Assembly: GCA_033977485.1 (NCBI GenBank)
Contig: CM066985.1
Coordinates: 77,691,045-77,755,044 of the forward strand
Direction: 5' to 3'
DNA: 64,000 bases
Source: Hydrangea macrophylla
Taxonomy: Eukaryota > Streptophyta > Magnoliopsida > Cornales > Hydrangeaceae
Under the pieces are notes generated by a model that did not search any database, was not told the DNA's origin, and was given only the letters and a program-made list of their open reading frames with translations. This document shows positions 55,201 to 64,000 of this stretch, in pieces. The first letter of the stretch is position 1. Each line of letters opens with the position of its first letter. A program made the position numbers and the translations under genes.

Positions 55201-56753
55201 GTGAGACGATCGCCACCTTAATGGTTAGAGAGTGGCGAGCGTTGGAGACGTTGGCAGAATTCGACGTACAGAGTACTGAGGAAAGAGAAGGACAACTTTT
55301 TGGATGTCTTATTCTACAGCCTGTTCTTATCGATCGCATAACTGGAGCTCAGAAAGAAGATGAGAAGTTTCAAGCCTGGTTCGTGAAGATGTCAGAAAAA
55401 GACCCGACAGAATGGAAAGTGGGAATTGATGGAGGATATCGGTACAGGAACAGATTATGTGTGCCAGATTGTGGTGAGCTAAGAAGGGATATTCTGGAAG
55501 AAGCACATAAGTCAAGGTATACAGTTCACCCGGGAGGAACTAAGATGTACAAAGATTTGAAGAAAAATTTCTGGTGGGAAGGTATGAAGAAGGACGTGGC
55601 TGAATTTGTATCCAAGTGTTTGACGTGTCAGCAAGTCAAGGCCGAACATCAGAGACCGGCAGGATTGTTGCAACCGCTACCTATTCCTGGTTGGAAGTGG
55701 GAGCACATTACGATGGATTTTGTAGTAGGATTGCCTCGATCACAACAGAATCATGACGCTATTTGGGTAATTGTGGATCGATTGACAAAATCTGCTCATT
55801 TCATTGCTTACAGTATGACATACCCGGTAGAAAAGATGAGTCGGATGTACATACAACAAGTTGTGCGACTTCACGGTGCACCTGTGTCAATTGTGTCAGA
55901 CCGTGACGCACGTTTTACTTCTAAATTTTGGGAAAGTCTGCAAGAAGCTATGGGAACTTCGCTCAAGATGAGTACTGCTTTTCACCCTCAGACAGATGGA
56001 CAAACCGAGCGTGTTAATCAGATAATGGAGGATATGTTCAGGGCATGTGTAATCGATTTTGAAGAATCTTGGGAGACACACTTGCCGTTGGTTGAATTTG
56101 CCTATAACAACAGTTATCACACGAGTATCGGCATGGCTCCGTTCGAAGCATTGTACGGACGACCATGTCGTTCTCCGTTGTGTTGGGCAGAAGTTGGTGA
56201 CACGGAATTATTGGGACCAGATTTGGTTAGAGAAACCAACGATAAGATTTCCTTGGTCAAGGAAAGGATGAGAACCGCTCAGAGCCGGTATAAGAGTTAT
56301 GCTGATCGACGCCGGAAAGATTTGGAATTTAGTGTTGGAGATCACGTACTTCTTAAGGTTTCACCGACCCGAGGAGTGGTACGTTTTGGTCTCAAGAGAG
56401 GAAAACTAGCTCCGAGATTCATCGGGCCGTTCGAGATTTTGGAGCGTGTCGGGAAAGTGGCATATCGACTGGCGCTACCACCTAAGATGTCTGGGGTTCA
56501 CAATGTATTCCATGTGAGTATGCTAAGAAAGTACATACGAGACCCCTCGCACGTGGTAAGTTATGACGATATTGAGACGAGTCATAACGTTTCTTACAAG
56601 GAGAGACCTGTGAAGATTCTAGATCAGAGTATCTTGAGAAATAAGGACCTTCCGTTGGTGAAGGTCCAGTGGAACCACCATGACGAGAATGAAGCCTCGT
56701 GGGAAGTTGAAGCCGATATGAGGAAGAAGTACCCGGAGTTATTTCATGACTAG
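52284..56753 (+). pseudogene. gag-pol: Gypsy-2 gag-pol polyprotein with three nonsense codons
   Basis: The same domain order as Gypsy-1 in one unbroken frame: gag, two CCHC knuckles, DTG protease, FIDD reverse transcriptase, RNase H, HHCC and DD35E integrase, chromodomain. Premature TAG codons lie at 52581-52583, 53700-53702 and 55008-55010. Gypsy-1 has CAG, CAG and TGG there, so each is a single C-to-T or G-to-A transition. Near the chromodomain two codons are missing relative to Gypsy-1. There are no frameshifts. The copy cannot make full-length protein but could be mobilised in trans. Confidence 0.93.
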
Positions 56754-56783
56754 TTAGTCTTGATTTCGGGGACGAAATCCTGT

Positions 56784-56798
56784 TTAAGGGAGGAAGGA
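56784..56798 (+). other. Gypsy-2 polypurine tract
   Basis: TTAAGGGAGGAAGGA directly before the 3' LTR. Confidence 0.85.
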
Positions 56799-59773
56799 TG
56801 TAACAACCTGCATTTCCATTTAATTTCTAGTATTTGCATTTGACATATTTAAATTCAATTTGAATTTCCATGATTAATCTGTATTGTTGATCTCATTTTT
56901 ATTTACAATTCTTATATGTTAGATCTGATTTCTTATTTTATTTCATGATTAAAATTCTTTTGGGATCAAATTATAATTTTTATAAAGTTAGTAATACCTG
57001 TGTGAATTTCAAAATCTGTATTTCAAACGGTGGAAATATTACCTTTTAATTCAAACTGTATTTTTATAAAACCAGAAAACCATTTCTTACGTTAAAATGA
57101 ATTTTCTGTATTTTTGTAGTGATCACCGCGCCACGAAAATACCAGTTCACTTCCAAAACTGTCCGTGCTGTGCTAAACTTCCACAGATTTTGGAAGTGAT
57201 GTAAAACAAGGACATGACATTTGCTTTATTGCTATTTATGGCAAGTAATCATTGGATATGCCTTGTTTGGATATTGCAATTTTGTACGTGTATTCTTATG
57301 CCATAAGCTCTAATTCCCAAACACACTCAACTTGACCCCCTACATACCTATGCTTGGCCCTTGGGAAATTGTTGAGTTAAACAATCTGCATATATGATTG
57401 ATATATGTATATGTGCTGTGTTTTCTACATATTAGAAATTGTAAAATTAAAATCATTTGTTGAGCCTTTGAGAATCAACTTGGAGCCCAAGTTCCGCTCA
57501 AGCACTTGCTTATATAACTCACACCTCTCTCTCCATTACACATTCTGCAATATACAAACACAGAGAGAGTTGGAGAGTTCTTTTTTTTCAAAAAGTTTTA
57601 TAGAGAGAGATAGCACACCACCATAGCTTCAAACTGGTTATGGGTTTCTTGATTTAGTTATCTTTCTCAACAATCTCTCTGCTTTTAATCTCAGTGAGTA
57701 TTATTAACTCACTATGAATGTAATTACATGCTTAATTTCTGTGTGTATAGCTTAGTATGTAAACCTCCATGAAAATTTTTACGTTGATATCCTTGGTTTA
57801 AAAAATCAAGATTTTTCCAACCTTAATCTAAATCCGTTTTCAGAGATGAACACCAAAGTTTATGATATATAGAGTTTACGGTTTGAGTTTTGGAGCCCAA
57901 TTGATTCATATGAAGAAGTATATAAGAAATCAAATTTTAACATCTTTTAGCTTTTCATAAAATTCTTGAGTTATAGGTTGATTCATGTTAAATTGATAAT
58001 GGATTCTTAATCCTTGTGAAAAACCGAAGAGATTCATATATAATAAGGCCTAGTAACTTCCAGAATTGAAAATGGGTCAAAGGACCCCTGAATTGCTGAA
58101 ACAGAGCAGTTCTGACGAAGAAGACGAAGCCTCTGCTTCATCTCACGCCACGATTGCACGAGCGAAGATCGAGCGAGCGGCCTGCGAGAGCGAGCCGAGC
58201 GCGCGATCCGCGTGGTTTCAGGCAGACAGAAAGGTTTTATAAAAAAAATGAAAATAGGCAGGTCGCGCGAGCGAGGGTCGCGCGAGAGACCTTTCACGCG
58301 AGCGACCCGCGCGCGCGAGGTGTCTGATTTCAGGCAGAAAGAAAAGGTTTTTATAATAAAACGAAAAAGGGGCAGGTCGCGCGAGCGGCCCGCGCGAGTG
58401 ACCCGCGCGCGCGACTTCTGGCAGTTTCTAGTCTTTGTGTGTTTTCGTATAAGGGACTGTTTGGATAAATTTTAAAGCACTGTTAAGGTTCTGTTTGGGA
58501 ATTCTATTAAATCAGAATGCTATTTGGTTATGATTGAACAGTTAAAACAATGTATTATGACTTATTAATCCCCCTGCGTACATTGTTCCCTTAATTCAGC
58601 ATTTTGCTTTGTGTTTAAGTTCATGTCATTCATATGGGGTCAGTGGTACATGCATGTGGGTGTCAGTCAGTGTGGAAAAGAGTAATGGTTAGTGTGGAAA
58701 GAGTTTGAGATTGAGATAGAGTTTGAGATTGAGATTGAGATTGAGATTGAGATTGTGGTTGTGGTTGTGGTTGTGGTTGTGGTTGAGGTTACGGCGAGGG
58801 TATCTTTGAAATGCGACGGTGGCAAATATGAACACTCCCTGACGCCCATAGAAGCGTTAAAGTGTGTGATGCCAAACTTGGACACTCCCTGGCACCCATG
58901 GTAGTGCTAAAGTGTGGCCTACGGACACTCCCTGATACCCGAGTCTGGATACTGCGTGAGGTTGCTCCGGTATTTGCATGGCGGATTAGGTATTCAAAGT
59001 GTGAGGCAATGGACACTCTCTGGTACCCCGGACCAAAGTGTGAGGCAAACTGGACACTCCCTGGCGCCCCGTTGCTAAAGTGTGGCTATCTTAGTGTTTC
59101 AAAGATACTGGAGTGAGATAGTGGGTTGTTGTGTTTTGTCGAGAGAAAAGAGTCGGTAAGATGAGTGTGGTGCATTGTCTCATACACGATCATTTGTTTT
59201 AAATGAATGAACGACTTTTAAATATATTCCCTGTTATTTTTTTTATAATTGAATTCCTTCCATGATTAAACCATTGATTTTACAAAACTTAAAAAGAGAA
59301 AATTTGTGAATGGGTATGTCTTATATTCAAAGTCATGTTTTTAATACTCACCAGCTTCTTGAAGCTGACGACGTTGATGCGTCCTGGACATTCGTGTTCA
59401 AGCTTTTCAGGTTACAATCAAGAGGAATCTTATGACTATGCTATTTGAGAACGGATGCTCTCGGATGAGAAAACTGTTTAATTATTATATGCTTTAAGCT
59501 TATATGTTTTAAGTTATGACTGATTTGTAATAAGGATGACTGTATTAGACTTTAAGTTATTGTTTTGTTTCAAGACGGTCTGTGCCTTAGTTGACCCCGT
59601 ATCATAAGATGTAATAAGTTAGAAAAATTTTATAAGCCTTGATTGCTCTGCTCTGATTATTATGTTTGTTGTTCGACGTTTGGGACGGAATCGATCCTTC
59701 AAACTGTCACGACCTACGGGTCCATAAAGGAAATTAAACGCTTTCCTTATTTATGCTACGTCGGGGCGTGACA
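56799..59773 (+). repeat. 3' LTR of Gypsy-2
   Basis: 2975 bp and collinear with the 5' LTR. It is 36 bp longer, mostly in the GC-rich block near 58150-58270. Stem-loop at 57694-57712. Confidence 0.92.
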
Positions 59774-59783
59774 GGTACTTTTC

Positions 59784-59912
59784 CCAATCAATTGCCATCC
59801 TTGAGACCCCAATCGATTGCCAAAGTTAGCAATCGATTGGCATGGATTGTGATCCAATCGATTGGACTTTCTCCCAATTGATTGTTACTATTTTAATATT
59901 CTAATCGATTGG
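59784..59912. repeat. remainder of the second palindrome array of LTR-C
   Basis: Sites start at 59784, 59809, 59829, 59854, 59874 and 59901. The first member is at 48242, on the other side of Gypsy-2. With the insertion removed the spacing is 20, 25, 20, 25, 20 and 27, matching the downstream array of LTR-A. Confidence 0.88.
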
Positions 59913-60235
59913 TAGTTGCAGAATACTGTCTTCCCTTGTTTAGTTTATATTATAAATGTTTATTTGTTTATTTACTGTTTAGTAATCACCGCATGCAATA
60001 TTGTTGTAATACTGACGTGATAATGAGATAAAGCAACGTAGGATCGTAGTGAAGATAAGATTAACTGATAATGGTTGTGACGTTAGATAATGTAATAGTT
60101 GTGAATCGATTGGAGTTATCATTCATTTCATTAAATGTAGTCAGGCCACATGGGATTGTCATGTATTGATGTTAGAGTTGAACTTAAGTAGGTTTGTTAG
60201 GATTCGGGAATCTTGCGTGGGCAGGCCTTGGTCGA

Positions 60236-60570
60236 TCATATGTTTTTAAAAGCGGTAGACAGACAAAGGTGTCTATGACTTGTGGTGAACCAAACCAAGT
60301 AGCATTAAAATAGCCAGATGATCTAATCATATGTTCTTAAAAGCGGTAGACAGACGAAGGTGTCTATGATATGCGGTGGATCATGATCACTGGTAGACAT
60401 CACTAAGTCATGGCATTAGAATGATTTACTGTTGCTTAAAGTGTTATATCCCTGTAGTGCGGTGAACTGAGCATATGTTCTTCAAAGCTGGGGATGGACT
60501 GACGTGGTATCCATGACATGCGGTGGACTGTGCATATGTTCTTAAAAGCGGTGGACAAAGCAATGGTGTA
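60236..60570 (+). repeat. GGACTGTG...GTTCTTAAAAGCGGT repeats in LTR-C
   Basis: Four to five imperfect units equivalent to 3750-4085 of LTR-A, with words ATATGTTCTTAAAAGCGGT and TGACATGCGGTGGA. Confidence 0.6.
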
Positions 60571-60790
60571 TCCCTAGAGTCGAACTACTATTGAGTCTGT
60601 TATTCTATTCAGAATGTGTTGTCGATCTTAATTTAGTAAGATGTTAGTAATCGGATAATCGATTTGATTAAAGAGAAGATACCCTCAATGGAACCTAATT
60701 GTTTATCGTTCTTATCTTGTAATAACTTCAATAGTTGATGCAATGTTAGTATCTAATTCACTCAACTTTCATTAAGTTCATGGTGTTTAT

Positions 60791-60958
60791 GCCGCTGGAC
60801 ATTTCTACGTTCCCGCGCACCTTGGTTATGACTATACAGGTGAAGGACCTACCGGCGAGGATCTCTATGCTGGTATTGACATTCCGGTGGAAGACTACCT
60901 TAAAGGCAATTAGGCAGATGAAGACTACTACACTGATAACTACATCCATGCCAGTTGA
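60791..60958 (+). other. Tyr/acidic-rich frame of LTR-C
   Basis: Aligns codon for codon with 4300-4467 of LTR-A: from the shared GGA CAT codons to TGA is 53 codons in both, with no indel. Segments include YDYTGEGPTGEDLY and DEDYYTDNY. One in-frame TAG (60911-60913) interrupts it where LTR-A has CTG. Confidence 0.4.
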
Positions 60959-61240
60959 AGACTCGGAGATAGATATTAGTTTTATATTTCTGTTAACTTT
61001 TATAAAGGGTACTTGGGCATGTGTTGTCTCCAAACCTTTTATGTTCATATTGTAGATTGTAGACTTTGTTATGCAATAACTAGAATGGTGTAATATACGC
61101 AGTTGTTTATATCACTGCCCCTTTATTATTCTGTTGTTTAGAGCTGTGTGGTGTGGACAAATCATGTTACTTCACCAGTTATGGCCTACGGACCCAAAAA
61201 GGAATTTATTTCTCTATTTTTGCCATTACGGGGCGTGACA

Positions 61241-62006
61241 ATCTTTTTCCCTTATGTGCATATAGCACCTCTATTTCTCACCCTCTCACATACCCTTCCA
61301 CAGCTGGGTCGTCACCCACACACCTTTACACAGTTAAGAGGTGAGTACCCTTACACAAATTGGGCTTTCCACGTCTCCTTATTACGGTGTGAATCCACGG
61401 TGAACCAACATAAAGCTTCCTTCAACCCACATAACACATAATCACATAATCATATCAACATGGGGATTCACACACAATTTAACACATTAAACTTCCAATT
61501 TAAAGTGAACTAGCTAAACCCACATAAATCAACATGTTAATATATCCAATTCTCATGTCCATACTTTAATCTACAAGAATTTAACATACCAACATATAAA
61601 TTAACACATTTAACATGATTTATATTCAGCCCATGGATTAGAGTCACTCACCTCTTACAGATTTTACCCTAAACAAGCGAACTCCTTAATGATTCTTGCC
61701 CAAATCCTACTCTAGAGTAATTCCTACAAGTTTTTGGCAACTGCGTGTCACCGATTAGAATGAGCTACCAAAATTTGATGATTAAAACATAAAAAAAAGT
61801 ATATAAATGATCGTCTCACCTCCACAAGTCCGAATACGAATTCAGTTCATGAATTGGACGACAAACGGCGACGAAGCGGTGAATATGCAACGTCAGAGCA
61901 TCTCGTCTTCCCTCTCTCTCTTGGTGTCTCTCTATTTTTTTAAATTTCTGTAAATTATGAGAGTTTTTCCCCTCTTGACACACACACACATGCAACATGC
62001 ATGATG
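61241..62006 (-). other. minus-strand LTR-like flank of LTR-C
   Basis: No gene is seen. On the minus strand it shows GGTGAGT at about 61646-61652. It may continue the remnant seen at 5009-5566 and 13569-14083. A CACA microsatellite lies at about 61979-61990. Confidence 0.35.
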
Positions 62007-62503
62007 TGTCAACCCCACATTTTTTCTTCCTTTTATTTACACCCCAAAAACTCTTAAGTTCTTATTATGAAATCCCCAAACATTCCATTAACTACTCAAT
62101 TATCTAAATGGGTGTTTGTCTAAGTCTCGTATGGGTCCCACAGGTGGTCCCAAATATTTTGTGAAGTTGCTATTGTACCTACTTTCATGCCTCGGAGTAG
62201 CAAAAATTAGAGGAAAATAAATTTTTTCTTTTCAGATCCGTGAGTTATGACTAGTTATATTAGACTGACCTGTCCTTGTAGGATTCTAACATGCGTATAA
62301 CATAAGAGAGAATTACAAAACATCTAATGATATTCATGGAGGACTTTAAGTGTTTGCTACTTAGGCTATTACAACAGTTCCAAATGAAAGCCACAAAAGT
62401 ATAAGTTTGGGCGATTGTCGCCACTTAAGTTATTACAATAGACAAATAGTTGTTCTAAAGTGTAAATGAAATCTTAATATGATAATAGACTAGGATCTTC
62501 TTT

Positions 62504-62642
62504 TCAGCTGACATACCCATTCCCTTCACCAGCATATTCTTCTGAAAAGTCTCCCTCAGGGTAACCTTCCTGATAGTCCCCCTCTTGAGGATCGAGATAC
62601 TCTTCTTCATAGTTACCTGGATGACCTTCTTCATTATAACCT
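62504..62642 (-). other. Tyr/acidic-rich frame of LTR-D
   Basis: On the minus strand from GGT TAT AAT to TGA it encodes GYNEEGHPGNYEEEYLDP, then QEGDYQEGYPEGDFSEEYAG. It shares GYN with the Gypsy-1 and Gypsy-2 frames and YPEG and EYAGEG with LTR-A. The DNA upstream (GGACAT, AGGTTATAAT) also matches the Gypsy LTRs. Confidence 0.45.
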
Positions 62643-62888
62643 AGACGTAATATGTCCAAGGCAGGAAGACTCGTTAGCTTTTGAGGCTAAGTGAGTTGTC
62701 TAACCGATCACTCCTAATACAAGCAATAATATACAAGTACAACAAATATATAACATGATAGTATAAGTGAGATGGTGACAACACAATGCAGTATTGATTT
62801 ATTCGACTTTACTCAGACATCATTAATGACTCATGTGACTTGTTATATTACCAGTGTAACGCTGTTAGCTTAGTGTAGAATGATTGCG

Positions 62889-63185
62889 TTGCTATCGTCG
62901 CCTAGCAGAGCCCCATAGCAGTTTTATTTTAAAAGATTCTAATCACTTTACTCGTAGGTCCACATGACCTTACCTGGAGAATAAAATGGTTATAGTGTTA
63001 TCGTCGTGTAATAGGGCCCCATAACATTTACAAGTGGTAATCATTGTTTTCAAGGCCTGGATGAATGTTTTGCTATCGTCGCCTAACAAGGCCTCAATAG
63101 CGTATAATCCATCAACTCATGATTAACTCAATTAATTCGAACGGGTACTTTGGCTATCATCGCCTAACAGGGCCCCTTAGCACTA
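62889..63185 (-). repeat. four-copy GCTATCGTCGCCTAACAGGG repeat in LTR-D
   Basis: Imperfect 32-bp units start near 62890, 62994, 63071 and 63154, about 80-105 bp apart. Each pairs GCTATCGTCG with a closing ATAGC or TTAGC, so each can fold into a small hairpin. Confidence 0.7.
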
Positions 63186-64000
63186 TTAGTTATTCCCATT
63201 GATATGACTATACTACTCGGACCACCACGGTCCACTCAACCATGCATGACAATAAGAATGGGTTAGTCTCCTCGACTAACCATGCAGACGTCAATTTTGA
63301 CATCATAATTCGACTATGTTCATATGGATGTTCATGCGGGTACATGACGTATAACATAATAGGCATGAATCATAATAACAATTATTAATTGGGCATAAAA
63401 TATAGTTATCTAAACATAGGCTTTCATATAAGCAGTTCATCAAAACTTTCGTACATATAGTAATCATTAAATATGTCCACACAGGACATTCAAGATATTC
63501 ATATGACATACGTGGAGTATTTCTATAATATACCAAGTGAGTTAGGATGACTCACCTCGATGTGGGATTGCGAATACAAGCGTAGCTTCGGTCCCTACAA
63601 TTATATAAATTCATAGAACGATGATTAACATGCCTACTAGTAATAGGGGCATTATGGTAATTGTGTCGGATGGATTCCTAAACCTCAACAGGACGATCTA
63701 GACATCATTCTGAGTCTAACGCCATTGACTAGACTCAAATCGGAGTCCATCTTATAAAAGGCAGAGTTTTCTTTACCAGTGTCCTAAAGATAAGCTGTAT
63801 TTTTTACCTTGTCAAAAGATAATCAAACTTAAGGGAAACAATCTAAACATTATTGTAAGACTCTGGGAGCTGACCGCGTATTTTTCTGAACTACGATTTA
63901 TTTATTATGAATTATCGAAGTCCTAATTACATAATTATAGTCTACAGGGTCCTATAATTACAAAATATAATTGAGGGAGGCATTTGGTCCTTATAAATAT

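Larger units (their letters stand above)
48257..59773 (+). mobile_element. Gypsy-2, chromovirus related to Gypsy-1, defective
   Basis: An 11,517-bp element with LTRs of 2939 and 2975 bp, a PBS, an extra upstream ORF, gag-pol with three nonsense codons, a PPT, and an exact duplication GGTAC (48252-48256 and 59774-59778). The LTRs differ visibly more than those of Gypsy-1, including length differences. Gag-pol is close to Gypsy-1 while the LTRs are clearly diverged, so they are sister subfamilies. Confidence 0.95.
14084..61240 (+). repeat. LTR-C, same family as LTR-A, split by two insertions
   Basis: Three pieces form one LTR: 14084-14834, 47838-48256 and 59774-61240. Removing the CACTA element, Gypsy-2, their duplicated target sites and the 389-bp duplication leaves about 2240 bp, close to the 2293 bp of LTR-A. 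Order and content match LTR-A: palindrome array, TATA (14761), GA and G runs, stem-loop (48113), second palindrome array (48242 then 59784-59912), GGACTGTG repeats, acidic frame, and end GGGGCGTGACA. No matching 5-bp duplication was found (CTTGA against ATCTT) and there is no PBS after it. Confidence 0.8.
62007..64000 (-). repeat. minus-strand LTR-like sequence (LTR-D), cut by the window end
   Basis: The left end TGTCAACCCCAC reads on the minus strand as GTGGGGTTGACA, an LTR 3' end like GGGGCGTGACA. In minus-strand order it has the stem-loop GTGAGT/ACTCAC with TTGGTA (63555-63537), a four-copy repeat (63185-62889) and an acidic frame (to 62504). Its 5' end lies beyond 64000 or is decayed. Confidence 0.55.

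Noticed and set aside
60780..61055. 91-aa plus-strand frame
   Set aside because: It is out of frame with the conserved acidic frame of LTR-C and has no counterpart in LTR-A.

Overview
This window looks like gene-poor, repeat-dense intergenic DNA from a flowering plant. Almost all of it is transposable elements: a Ty1/copia element, two Ty3/gypsy chromoviruses, a non-autonomous Ogre/Tat-like element, a CACTA DNA transposon, solo or broken LTRs, two MITEs and a tRNA-derived SINE. I see no ordinary host gene. The species cannot be read from the sequence. | Layout. 1-2453: AT-rich DNA with a SINE, a Tourist-like MITE (TSD TAA) and a hAT-like MITE. 2454-4746: a complete solo LTR (LTR-A, TSD GTATT). 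5009-5566: a minus-strand LTR remnant, split by a degenerate Angela-like copia element (5567-13563, TSD CAAAC). 14084-61240: one further LTR of the LTR-A family (LTR-C, about 2.2 kb once insertions are removed) stretched over 47 kb by nesting. A CACTA element (14835-47837, TSD GGG) sits in its poly-G tract, and chromovirus Gypsy-2 (48257-59773, TSD GGTAC) sits at the edge of one of its palindromes. The CACTA element holds a ULP1-type protease remnant, a minus-strand LTR-like block, an Ogre/Tat-like gag-only element on the minus strand (18477-35135, TSD GTGAC) and an intact chromovirus Gypsy-1 (35855-46219, TSD ACATT). The last two interrupt yet another LTR-like sequence. 61241-64000: minus-strand LTR-like sequence (LTR-D). 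| Relative age follows from nesting, LTR identity and coding integrity. The Ogre-like element is youngest (one LTR mismatch seen in 4243 bp) and Gypsy-1 is nearly as young (five seen in 2632 bp, open gag-pol of 1491 codons). Gypsy-2 is older (three nonsense transitions), copia older still, and LTR-A and LTR-C are oldest. | The strongest unexplained signal is a shared cis-grammar in unrelated LTR families. Arrays of short perfect palindromes with a CpG at or beside the centre are spaced at about 15-32 bp, often in pairs. In LTR-A, LTR-C, copia and the Ogre-like element they lie just upstream of the TATA box. A second shared signal is a GTGAGT/ACTCAC stem-loop that would hide a consensus 5' splice site. 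A third is a Tyr/Asp/Glu-rich reading frame near the LTR 3' end, kept at identical length in LTR-A and LTR-C. Gypsy-2 also carries an extra 208-codon ORF between its PBS and gag.
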